Made by a program: the position numbers and the translations under genes. DNA of 64,000 bases from Parus major (Eukaryota > Chordata > Aves > Passeriformes > Paridae). Below, one piece after another: positions 49,693-62,117 of the stretch. Where the stretch lies: positions 34,725,941 through 34,789,940 of the forward strand of contig NC_031799.1 of assembly GCF_001522545.3 (NCBI RefSeq). The letters are read 5' to 3'. A model generated the notes under the pieces. That model was not told where the DNA came from. It saw only the letters and a program-made list of their open reading frames with translations, and made no database searches. Positions within the stretch are counted from its first letter, which is position 1. Each line of letters begins with the position of its first letter.

Positions 49693-52600
49693 CTGTGGAC
49701 TTTGTCCTAATTGTCAGGTTTTTTAAATGGGACATCCTCTAGAGGTGTGAATGTCCTGCCAAATGTCTCTGTATTCAGTGTGCATTAAACAAGCCAAAAA
49801 AATGTGGTTACCTGTTACAAACTTAAAGAAATTTGCAGGATTTGTTTTCTGATGATTTTGTCATTTGGCCAATTAATCACCATTCATCTAAAAAGCACTT
49901 CACAGGCTTGTTAAAATCCAGACATTTCAGACTCATGTCATGGATTCTGTTTGTACCTTCTGCCATTCAGGAATGAAGCATTTGCATGTATTTTGCTTTC
50001 TGTTATGATGAAGTGGTAGTTTTAAACAGAGCAGATTTAACAGCACTGCTCTGCAAGAGTTGGCATTTTTGATGTTCATGGGTGTTTTGGGAGTAGCATT
50101 ACCAAATAGTAATGAGTAACTTCTGTTGGCTTCTGATACAGTAATTTTTTCAGTATTAATTGATATCTGCCTCTGGGCGTGTAAGCTGTGCTGAGTGTAA
50201 CAGGTGCCCTAATTCCAGAAAATGTGTTGTAATTGTTTGTTTGTGGAACAGATGAATAAATATCTGTGGGGCATAGCTGGTCCTCAGGTGGTGAACGTGA
50301 GTGGATTAATGATGTGATTGGGTGAGACATGCTTGTTTGTTGCAGTCTCGTCCAGTAACTGCCTGCTGAAGCAGAACAAATATTAATTAGCAAGGTCCTG
50401 TTTGTTGTCTCAGTCTATCTTATGGAGCTGATTTTTTGGCATTGCTTTTTTTTTTTTTTCTTAATAACCTTTTCATGGCTAAACTTGTAGTATGTCATTC
50501 AAGCCCTGTGGTATTAAAAAGACTTCTGGAACATGAAACTAAACCTCGGGTGTATATCTCCCTGCTGTGTTTTTTTCTTCTTTTCTCCCCCCCAGCCTGA
50601 GTTTTAAATTTCTTTCATTCATGCAGTATCACATCTTTAGTCTTTTTCGGGAAGTCATCTGGGAAGTTTAGAGTAGAATACTCATATTCATATGAAAGTA
50701 ACAGCATATACTCTGGTATCAAAGAATTAATTAGCTGCTTCTGCCAGTTTTGATGGTTTCACCTCTTTCACCCACTAGCTTTGTACCCACTTCTGTCTAT
50801 TAGTGACATGCTGTCCTCTTGTCCTGCATCTTTTTGCACGTTACCACAGGGTGATTCTTACTCAATGGTGTGCCCATATTTGGTCAAATTCCCGAAGTGC
50901 ATCCCACTGTCAAACTTTTATGTTGCCACTTGGTGATTTAGGGTAACTCAAATTTTCTCTCTCCAGATGCTCTCTTCACCCAGAAGGCAAATACATACAT
51001 GGGCTGTAATTTCTAACCTGAGCAGTCATGTCTAATTATTTCCATGGCAACAGACTGTGATGTTGATAACACAGGATTATGATTTCACATCATAGAGTAG
51101 GAAGAGGAAGTTTGCTGGAATGAGGAGGTGGGTGGAAAGGTCTCCAGCGCAAAGGCTTTGACAATATAATAGCTGGGGGAAAAGAAGTAAAGGGAGGAAA
51201 TTAATTTGTTTATTCTATCTCTTCAAGTTCTTCTCGCTGTAAGCATGCAATTAAAATCATACTTTAGATGCTGGAATTAATGTCTTGCTCCAGTTTACAC
51301 ATGGTGGATGAGTTGGAATGTAAAACACATTTGCAGGTCAAGTTCCATAGATGTTTCTCAATTTAGTGGGAGAAAATAAACAACATGTATCAATTTTTGT
51401 CAAAAGTGGGACACAGACTAGGTTTTTGACTTACAGATTTCTGCTGGTGCTGTGATTTATTTTTTTTTTAGCACATAACATTTTGATTTTGTCTTTAAAG
51501 CCCTTAGATTCTTGAAACATTCTTTATTTTTACATGAATCAATGGATTTCTCAGGCATGCAGATTATCTGCTAAAGGGAGGGAAGGCGTGTACCTTCTGG
51601 ATTCAGCAACATGTATGGCATGCATTGGAAGTTTCTGTCATATGGATGAAATCACTGAATGCTAATAGTATATTTGTATTTGTATTTCTCTTCTTATCTC
51701 ATTTCTGACACTGGGAAAGGAACACATTCCTCATCCAAGGTGATTAGATTGATTTAGAAAAAGTTTAGGGAGCTGGGTAGTCTGACAGATGTGCAAGTTG
51801 TCATGCAAGATTGTTGAGTGCAACATGAATTACAAAGTTTTAGCTGTGCTTTGAGGGAAGAAGCAATTAGACTGGCCAGCAGGAATTGACCATTGAGGGA
51901 AGTTTGCAGGAAAGTTGCACTGTTTCCTGCCTCTCCTTGGTAAAACTCTAATTGAGTTGAATAATTAATTAAATATCTAAAGGTTGATTAGCCTATTCTG
52001 CATAGCAGTTTGAACAGTTCTGTCTTTTCTTAAGCGACATTTGGCCTTTTGTAGAACAAAAAATTGGAAATGCTAATGTTTTTCATCCAACTAAAGGAAG
52101 AAAATAAAAATGTCTCCATAGCAACAAAGCTTCTTTCTAGATGGTTTCCTAAAATATGCCTGAACCAGAAGCAGATGCCTGATTTGAGAATCTCGCCTTC
52201 TTCAGTATAAACAAATAACTTGCAGGCAGGTGTTGGAAATAATATGGAAATCCTGTTAAAGAGCCTTGGGTTCCTGTCAGTCAGGAAGCCCCTGCCACAA
52301 AGGAGTTGGTTGTCTGAATAAACGAGGCAGAGTAAATTCTCCTTAGGCTTTAGCTTTTCCCAGGAAATTATTGTCTCTGCATGCTCTTTCTCCTGCAAGT
52401 CTGAATGCAAGCCGTTTCTTCTACTGATCCCTTCTGCCACCCTCACTTTCTCCCTCTCTTCTCCTGTTGGATTAGCACTTGATGTCAGTGGCGGCTGCTG
52501 CTGCTTGGGGTGTTGTGTCATTTGTGATTTTAACCCCTGTTCCCTCCTGCCCCCCCATCTGCAGCCCTGCCTTGGCTGGTGAGATGACAGCTAGGGGAGG

Positions 52601-53099
52601 AGAAGCCTGACACTGGCCTGGAGTGAGGAGAGAAAGGGAAGAGAATTCTATGTGAATTTATAAATTCTGGTAAAGGTTTTGGCATGGGTAGTTTGCTGGT
52701 GTCATGTATTGGGGTTCCTAACAAAAGTGTGGTTTCTTGCATCATGTGTTTAGAAAGTTGGTGGAATGCTCTTGATTCTTTTTAATCTTCTTTTGAAGTT
52801 ACTGAGAAAACGTGCTTGCTGTCACTTACCTTTTAATCTAGTGTGACACTTGTGTTGCATTTGCACTTTCTGATACCAGTTTTGTCCCCAGACATGGCTG
52901 TACTGAGGTCTGCCCTACAACAGCTTACCTGCCAGCTTACCTGCAGGCCATGGGTGAACACCAGTGCAAGGCAGGTGGGAGCAGGTGCTGAGGACGTGCT
53001 TTCCAAGGTCTCTAGGCTGGAAACAGAGACGATGTGCTTGTCTTCTCATATCCTGTCTCTGCATTCCTTGTCATACCAGACATAGTGGTGCTCTTAATA

Positions 53100-53290
53100 A
53101 CACTCAGAGGGTTAAATGCGGATAAACACAAAACAAGGCTTCTGAAAAGCCTGAAGATTATCATGCAGCATTTCTCGGACTATAGCCCCCGAGACGCACT
53201 TCATAAAGCCAATAAAGCGCGCACTGGTGGTCTCTCGTTGCCCTGGCAACAGACCACAGGGCACCCTGTGTGTGAAATGCATGAACATCT
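53100..53290. promoter_or_regulatory. candidate regulatory patch with palindromic RFX X-box
   Basis: GTTGCCCTGGCAAC at 53237-53250 fits the RFX X-box consensus, with two half-sites GTTGCC and GGCAAC separated by two bases. It is framed by an outer inverted pair, gtggtct (53227-53233) and agaccac (53251-53257). The patch keeps several CpGs (ctcggac, ccgagacgc, aaagcgcgcac, tgcgaatt) in an otherwise CpG-poor intron, which suggests constraint. The reading as an enhancer is inference. Confidence 0.4.
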
Positions 53291-56200
53291 GCGAATTAAT
53301 CTTTTTTAGTTTGTTCTTTCCTTGGCACCAGTGGAGCTGTGTTGGCTGGTAGCAACAGGGCCAGAGCTTGAGGGTACCCCAGGGATGCCCCAAGCTCTTG
53401 GCAGAGGGGGTGAAGCCAGGTCTTTCCCCAGCAGTGCTTCCCACAATGAAGGGATTGAAGGAATTCAGCTTGATGTCACTTTTGCTGGGTTGCTGTTAAC
53501 TTGCTTTTTGGTGAGTGGGGGGAAGAAATTTAAAAAATATTTTCCTAAACTGATGTATCATTTGGCTTGTCAGTCTTACATGAAAAATAATCTAAGAGGA
53601 AAATTGAAATAAGCTCTTGTGTCCAAGCAGCATTTTTTCTGGACTTCACCACTTGTGTGCTTCACTCTCACAAGACTGTAGAATAAACAGAACTTGAGAG
53701 GTAGAAAGTCTCACACAAATCGTAAAATGGAGATGTGTAGCAAAAGTCAGGAATGTGACAGCTGACCTGGCAAGAGGCCCAGCCACAACTGTGCTTAAGA
53801 GATGCAAATCCTGGGGATGGTATTTTCTATTGCCTCTTGAAGGAATTACAGAGACCACTAGCTCAGGGGTTGTTGACTTCTGTAAGTTGCCTGGAAGGTG
53901 CTGGGTGTTGTCTTCCCTTGCCTTCTGCCACCCGTCCCCGCTGCTGCGGTGCACCAGGGTACAGGTTTCATGTCTGGCTCCAGAAGCTGGGCTGGCTGCT
54001 GGCTGCCAGCTCAGGGCTTACCCCGGCTCTCCACCAAGTTTCAGGGAGGACTGCAGGGGGAACACTGTGAATGCTGTATCATCAGCAATTGCTGGATGCA
54101 ATCAGTGTTTTAATGAAGTATTGGAAGTGAAATGCCACTTTAATCTGCTAATTGCATTAAAAGGACAGCAGATTGCTCTGTATCACTTCTTTTTGATCTG
54201 CAAACTTATCAAAGAGGAAGCACCAAGGAGCTTCTAAGTGAGCTGTAGCAGCCAGTCCAGTGCTACTTGTTTGCATACGAATATTAGCAGGCACAGCTGT
54301 ACCTCTGTTTTTCTGCCACTCAAGAGGCAGTGAATGCAGCTGTGGGAGTGTTCTTAATGCATACTTATGAGTAAGTGGGGTGGAGGGGTGGGAGAAGGAA
54401 AAGATTCAACATGGGTTGTTCCTTTTTCCATTAACTATGTGAGCTGTCTATCATAGATTCTCCATCCAGAGAAGCTGGCATATTTCATGCCACTATATTG
54501 TTTGAAAGAGTGCATACTGTATTTTCTTTGCTATATTAATCTTGACAGATCAAAATAAACAATAACACTGATTTTGCTGGCAGGGTCCTGCTTTGTCAGA
54601 CTGGCATGTTCTGCAGAGGTGCAGTGAGGAATATGGAAAAAGGGCCAAGAGAGGTGTCTCCCGTTACAGTGACTCCCAGAAGGGTTTTCGCTGTTGTGTG
54701 TGGTTTGTGTTTGGCACAGACCACACACAACATAAAACTCTTCAGCTGTGGCAATGTATTTCTGAGTCCTTTGCTCTTTTTATTGTATTAACAAAGCGGA
54801 CAGACTATAGAAATGACTGCTTGCATTGAGTTGAAAAGCCAGTGCTGACCTAAATAACATAAAGGCTTTGCCTTGTGGTCTTCCAATGCCAGGCATTTAG
54901 GAAATCATTGTATCTGGTTTGTAGTAATTGTACCTGTGTGTTTATATTTTCCTTCCTCCCTGATGTATTTGCTGAAGCCATATCTGTTGATGCTATACTT
55001 CTGTCTCACCTCTCAATTTCTTTTAAAATTACCAGACTGTAATTTATTTCAGCCCTGGAAGAAATTATTGTTTTGCTTTTCTTCCCTGCTTTGAGAAAAG
55101 TTTTGTGCCATGACCTCCAGCTACTATTTTATACTGAGCCTCGCTGTCCCATACTGCAATTTTTGAGAATAATTCAGTGTCTGAATAATTTAAAAATAAT
55201 CACTTTAAAATCAATTACAGTAAACCTTGTGGGGGTTAGAGAAACCTTTACCTGCCATTCCCTTGAAGTACAGTATTTTTCTGAGTGCCGTGTCAGTGTG
55301 TGTAACTGACACGAGAGTAGCAAAGGCACCCCACCTTAAGCATAAAGGCATCTGTCCAGGATCAGTTTGTTGCCCTCAGAAAAAGCAGTGTGTGCTCACC
55401 ATCTAGGTAGCCTAAAAGCTTTGTATCACACTGCAGGTGATTGAAAGCAGTAATTTACCAGACCTGTAGGACTCTGGTGTGCTTTATGCAGGTTTTCTGG
55501 TTAACAGCGTTACTTTCAACTGTGGCAAAGGCTGGGGTGCCATTTTTTGATGCTTCTTCCTGTTCTGATGGATGAGGAAGAGGAGACACCATCAAAAATT
55601 GAGATGTTATCTCTCTTCTCTATTCTTTCAAGAGTATCTAGCATCAGAGGTTTTTCCCATTTAATCTGCACAAGTTGCAACTCTTTTGGTACCAGGTGTT
55701 TTCTGTTGTAGAGTGACACCTGTTGTGTCTTTGCTCTCCAAGGACCTTAAACAATTTTATAAATCCTGCTAATGACTGTAACAGTCCTGCTAATACTAAT
55801 AAACAAACTTAGTGTTGCAAATAGCAGTAATCTGATTTTTAATAGTAAATCTAACAGAAGTTTCCCACCAAGTAGTGTAGGGCTGTAGTGGGTACTAGCA
55901 GCTGTGGTGATCACAGCATGATGGAGCTGCTGCTATTTAGTAGACAAATGTTTCATGATTGTTTTGGACAGAGAGAGGAAGAAAACTTTATTTGATAGAA
56001 GAAGTCTCTCATGTTGACAACACACAACACCAGAGATTGCTACTGTGCAATCACTGCAAAGCCGCATGTTTTGCAAACAAAATATGTTGCAGGTTCTAAT
56101 TATAAAAACAAAAATATGTTCTTTAATTTGACATACAGAGAGAATTTCTCTTACTCTTTTTCTAAGTCTTAAAACTGCCAGGAATCCTCTCTGGAATACT

Positions 56201-59200
56201 AGTTACTCAGCGTGGGCAACTGTTACTGTAGATGTCAAAAATAAAATATTCATAAGTGTATTTGATATTGTATTCTGGCTCAAGATACATATCTGTCCAA
56301 CACTGCACTGTGATGTATATGTAAACTGGTCCTAGGAAAAGCATTTGTTCATATCGAGGTTTGTTCTTGCCAGTAATGAGATTAAATCAAAACAGGCACC
56401 ATTTGTTACCTAATTTGCCCATTTTCTTAAAGTTTGCTAAAAGTTTAGAAATAATATGTTAATGTAATGGAGCGCTTGTAACAAAAGCCAACAAAATCAG
56501 GAAAGCAGACATCTGGAGGTGGTTGTTTCCCATACTAAAATGGCAATTGAAGTAAAACATGTAGTGCTTAGTACTGGATTCCATGCAGTAAGTCTACTTT
56601 TGTCCTGCTCTTTGAAACTGTGAACATAAACCTATGTGAAAAACCTCTGGAGTAAGGCGAGTGAGCATTTGGCTTGTGTGAAATGAACATGGAGGGCAGT
56701 GAAGGAAGAGAGATATGTGGGAATAAATGCAGTTTCCTCTCTGCATCCACCTGACTAACTACTGTGCTTATTTTTACCTACACTTTACATATTCTCTGGA
56801 GAGAACTCTTTTGCAATTCACATGAAAAAGAGGAAGAAAAATTGTACGCAACAGCCTTGATTATGCTGTACAGAGATCAAGCAGCTAGTAAATTGATGCG
56901 TGCCTAACACTTGTATGTTAAAAGCTGTGTCTTCTTTATACCAGAAGCAAGGTGTAAGAAGGCGTTAATCCTCTAAACATTAATGCTTTTCAAGATCACA
57001 GGTTACCGCTGCCCTGTCTTAGGTCAGAATGTGCCTTATGTTCCCTTTTCTCCTGTAGGACATCTGGTGGTTCCTTGGAAATATTTGAAGAGCCATCGTT
57101 TAGCAGTTTGAAGGGAAAGCGTTGAATAATTCACACAACAAATGATTAGGCAAGCACTTGTCTATCTAACTGAATTATTCTGCATGTTTGCTGAAGCAGT
57201 TAAGCAGCAGAACAGCATTTTCTTCTCTGGAGGCTTTACAGTGGTAGTATTGACCCACCTAGTTATTGGGTTTCAGCCTTTTGTTGACACTGTTGTAAAT
57301 GAAAGCAGTCTGGACAGGCACTGAGCAGCTGGGCTGGATAATTGTGAAGGATTCATGCTTGTTGCTGTTACCCTCAGTGTTTGTAGTGGGTTGTTTGCTT
57401 TGACTTTGTTGAACTGTTGACAAAAGCATTAGATACAAATGGGAACAAATAAAGTGGTGAGATGCCAGGAGGGCTTGGCAGAAATGGTGGTTTTCATTCC
57501 AACTTAAATGGGGAATGTTGGCACTTTTCTGGATGGGTAAAGGAAGGTGTATTCAGCATTTATGTGCTTTTCACTCCCCTTTCCCTTTCTTTCCTTACTG
57601 CTAAATATGTTTTGGCAAACAGGTGAATAAAAACAGAGCAGAGGCAATTTCACCATTGCCTTAACTCTTTGGCACTACGTTTTTGAAGCTCTCTCTGACT
57701 GTGGATGTCTTGCTGGGCAAATCCAGTTCCTGAAATGAAAGGATTAAGTATATAAAGGGAAGAGGAGAAAAAAACAAACAGAGAAAAGAATGGGGGTGTA
57801 GAAGGGCCAGAGATGAGAAAAGAGAGGCTTAAATAGAACAGTATACACTAAGTAGTATAGCCAGCAAAATTGAAGTCATTTACTGGAACGTTTTTAATTT
57901 GGTTTAAACAAAATACTCTTTTGTATATTCAAATGGGGAGTAGCTCAGCTGTTGTGAAGCCAGAAAATTAATGGTATTTTAACGCATGTCAGCAACATAG
58001 CTGTGGATGATAATGTTGGCATTTTATTCATGAGGAATTATCAATGCAGGTTACTGGACAACATATTGTGACTGGAATGATTGAGCACAGGGGGGAGGCG
58101 GCTGTCCTTCTGTAAGATGATTTTATTTTACATCTAGTCCTTCAGGAAGAAAAGGAGGAGACAAAAAGAAAGCATTTAAAAAAAACATGTCTGAGACACC
58201 TATCCCTGTGGTTTCTGGGTCTCAGAGACTAACCTTTTTACCTCTGACTGACTCGTAGTTTTCTGGCTGTCCTTAGCAAGTCTGTCTTGAGCAATGGCAG
58301 AGAATAGATGCAGAATAGCATCACATTAGGATATCTTAGCCGAAAAATCAGTTTTGGCCCTGGAGGAGCTGCAAGCTTACTCTAGCTATCTCCAGCACTT
58401 GAGTTTTGTGCCTGAGTATTGTTTGCTTGGGACCCATAATGCATCTAATGCGTTGTGAAATATGATTATGCTGGCTGGTTGTGGAGGAAGTTAGCATATG
58501 ATCTGGAAGGTCTTGCCACTTGGCAGGAGAGATGCTTTGTGTTTGTTACTCTGACTGTAGTTTTCTTACAGCAGTCAACTTCAGGGTGTTGTGCAGGTCA
58601 GCTGTAAAGTGGCTAATAAAGTTCACAGGGGTGAAGACACCACTGCACTGAAAAGAAGGCAGCACTGTTCAGTATTGCTGTCTGAAAGCATACAAAGGTA
58701 TTCCTTGCCTCTGCTGTAACATGTGCACCTGCTGGTATCAGAGGTAGCCACAGGATTTGGGGGTACCAAAGTTGTGATAGGCAGGTATTTTTTGTCACAT
58801 GCCTTCAACTTTAGAGTGCTGTCCTAAAATCAAACACCATAGTATCCAGGTAATCGTGGTTATTCATGGACCCATTTTGAGAAATCATCTGTGAGTGTTT
58901 TCATTATTCCCCTTTATTATGGTTGCCATATTGTTCCTGCTCTCATCATGATAAGAAGGGAAGCACAGAAAGAGATAAGGAAGAAATTACCTTTCACTGC
59001 TGTCACTGCTGAAGTTTCTTGTAACGTGCAGGATGTTTGTTGTGTCGAACCATAGCTCTGTTAACATCAGCAAGAAGTGTTTTACCTGGATGTTAAATTC
59101 TGAGATCAGGCCTGAATTTGTTATTAATCATACAAATATCAAAACAAAGGATAGAAATGCCAAGCTATTTCTAGCAAACTTATTAGGAATGGTGTTACTG

Positions 59201-61244
59201 CACATATCAGTTTGTGCATGACGAATCCCCAATTCTTTTATCTTTGGGAAATAGGCATAACAATTCTAAAGGGAGCTAAAGGTATTATGATAACAAATTT
59301 CAATCTTGATTGATTGAAAGTAAAGCAAGGACTTTTTGAAATGCAGGGACTTACAGCCCAATCAAAACAAATATATTCCATAATCATGTTTGAACAGTGT
59401 TTGGGAAACCCTGTTTTGGATCACCTAAGAATTCATGTGTGAGAATTCATAAAAACTAACTTGTGAATGTTCTGTGGCATTGTCTTACTTTTTAGACAGG
59501 CTTGGATAGTTTTGTGCTTTCATGTGAAATGTACTTTTCCCTGTAATTAGTTACACAGAGTTAGCTTGTTAGGGTAATCTGCTCCGTCTGCAGACCTGTA
59601 AGAAGGACCCCAAGTTTTGCTTTACCTGCAGTTTCAGAGAGCTGAGACCAGGAAGCAGGAATGTGCTTCTGGAATGAATTTGCATTGAAGTAACAGCAGT
59701 TTTGAGTGAAGCAAGGAGGGAGAGAACTCATGTACTATGTACGCTGAGACTGAATTTGATTTACTCAAGTCACAAAGTGATAATGCATTGTGAAGCACCA
59801 TTTTTTTGCACTGTCTGGTGTCAGATAGTACACAACTGGAGTTCTAAGCTGGCCAATTAGGAATAAGAGTGGGTATGGGAAAGAACATTCAGTAGTAGGA
59901 AACAGTAAAATTAGACAGAAGAAACAGTATAGCAGATTGATGAAGCCCTAAATCAGTGGTGCACATCCTTCAGCCACAGAAGGTCTTTAATGGCAGCTTG
60001 CCATGAACCAGTGGGCTGCACCTATTTTGCATGTAATTTATATTGGATTTTAATCAGATAAGCACAGACTGTGTTTGTTTTTCATACTTACGTAGTACTT
60101 GAAGTGCAACCACTATATAGCAAAAAGCAATAAAAAACACTGTACATGGTGGATTATATTAGAAGAAGTGATGATGGAAAGACTGGCTCTGCATTTCTGC
60201 AGAAGTCAGGGAGGTTCATCTGACATCTGGCTGTCTTTGAGAAGGTCTTATGCCCTCTGAAGTACAGGTCTGAGTTTGTTAGGCAGCTGCAGAGCTTGGC
60301 TTTTTACACATCTTGAATACATAAGGTTAATTTGAGAAAAAATAAGTTCAGACAGACTTGCAGATAGCACATTTCCTGATTAATTCTGCTACCCATGGGT
60401 AATTAAAAAAGCAACAGCATTAACCACCAGTAGCATTTTCTTCCTGGAACTTTGTTCTGAGTATTTAGTTGCATCTCAGATGTAGTGGCTTTAGGTTCTC
60501 ACCGTTTGGCTGATGGGTTTTATATAAAATACAGAAATGTTTCCTCTTTTACATTTCTCATGCCTGTGTCATACACATTTATGCAAACTAAGAATTTGCT
60601 GAAGTTCTATGTTTGTATAGTTTGTGGAGTTTAGTACAGGTACTTTCTTACAGTAATTGGATTACTTTAATCTTCTAGTTGTGTTTTTACTGATACAAGG
60701 AGTACTGATTATTCCTTCCTCATTTTTAAATTTCAGTCTAGCATATGTAATAGATCCATTTTGGTGATACCGGAGTACCTCCAAATCTTCAATCCTTGAA
60801 TCCTCATAACAACCCTGTAAGGAAAAGATACACTGTCTAGACTTCTGAAAATATCCTGCTTTTATAAATAATGAACTGAGGCATGAAGAGGCTTAATTGA
60901 CTTCATGTGATCAGACAAAAGAGCAGACTACTAAACCTACCTTTCCGAAATATAAACAGTTTTCCAGCCTTCCCACTTTAAGACTTTAGCTCAAGCATCA
61001 GTGTTACTTTGTGATCCATCTGGACCTAATTCTTCCTTTTGAAGCCTCACAGTGGTTTCGAGGCCCATTCTTGGCAAGTGCATGCATGTTTCTAGTTTGA
61101 CCACTCTGTCCTTTTGAGCTACTCCCTGTTTTATTTGACTGTCAAATCTCTGCATGTTTTTGCAGAAGACAAGCTTTGGTTGAATTTTCATCCTTCCTTC
61201 AGGCTCAGTTACATTGCTGTTGTGTTTCTGTGGCTCCTTCCATA

Positions 61245-62117
61245 CCAGTTTGTTGAACACAGGACTGGAAGGGATACTGAGCAAGTTTGCAGATGATACA
61301 AAACTGGGAGAAGCTGTTGACTCCCTTGAGGGCAGGGAGGCCCTGCAGAGAGACCTTGACAAATCAGGGGTCTGGGCAATCACCAACCATAGCAAGTTCA
61401 ACAAGAGAAGGTGCTGGATGGGGCAACCCTGGATGTATGGACAGACTGGGAAATGAGATGCTGGGAAGCAATGGCAGGGAAAGGGACCTAGGGGTCCTTC
61501 TTTAACAGCTGAACATGAGCCAGCAGTGCCCTGGCAGCCAGGAGGGACAACCCTGTCCTGGGGGGCATCAGGCACAGCATCACCAGCTGGGCAAGGGAGG
61601 GGATTGTCCTGCTCTGTTCTGAGCTGGGGCAGCCCCACCTCCAGTGCTGGGGGCAGTTCTGGGTGTAACAGCATGAGAAAGACATGAAACTGTTACGGGA
61701 GCATTTAAAGGAGGCTGGTGAGGATGGTGAAAGGCCTCTGGGGGGAAGCTGAAAGAGGGGTGGCTGAAGTCACTTGTTCTGTTCATCCTGGAGGAGACTG
61801 AGGGGAGACCTCACTGCAGTTACAAATTCCTCATGAGGGGAAGAGGAGGGGCAGGCACTGATCTCTTCTCTCTGATGACCAGTGACAGGACCTGACGCAG
61901 TGGCAGGGGAGGTTTATGTTGCTGTTAGAAGGAGGCTCTTCTCCCAGTGGGTGGTTGAGCACTGGAACAGCTTTCCAGAATAGGCACAGCACCAGCCTGA
62001 CAGATCTCAAGAAGCATTCAGACAGTGCTCTCAGGCACATGGTGTGACTCTTGGGGTTCTCCTGTGTAGGCCCAATGATCCTTGTGGGTGCCTTCCAACT
62101 TGGCATATTCTGTGTTT
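61245..62117 (+). mobile_element. CR1 LINE 3' part with reverse transcriptase C-terminal remnant
   Basis: The plus strand encodes ILSKFADDTKLG around 61271-61309; FADD is the reverse transcriptase catalytic motif. It continues EAVDSLEGREALQRDLDKSG, as in bird CR1 elements. A frameshift at about 61410-61430 moves the continuation (NPGCMDRLGNEML, ERDLGVLL) to another frame, followed by stops, so the element is dead. The 3' UTR follows (gtgggtggttgagcactgg, gatccttgtgggtgccttcc) and ends with the degenerate terminal repeat atattctgtg near 62117. It is 5'-truncated about 15 residues before the FADD motif. Open frames on the opposite strand, including one of 227 codons, are antisense artefacts. 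Confidence 0.9.

Noticed and set aside
52030..52521. Minus-strand open frame of 163 codons
   Set aside because: About one open frame of this length is expected by chance in 64 kb of AT-rich DNA read in six frames. There is no recognisable domain and no splice or promoter context.
57040..57120. ctcctgtag followed by an open stretch looked like an exon acceptor
   Set aside because: The translated sequence does not match the expected TLE4 linker, runs into a stop, and has no good donor.
60991..61674. Minus-strand open frame of 227 codons, the longest in the window
   Set aside because: It lies largely antisense to the CR1 reverse transcriptase and 3' UTR segment at 61245-62117, whose GC-rich biased sequence opens the reverse frame. 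The protein shows no domain.
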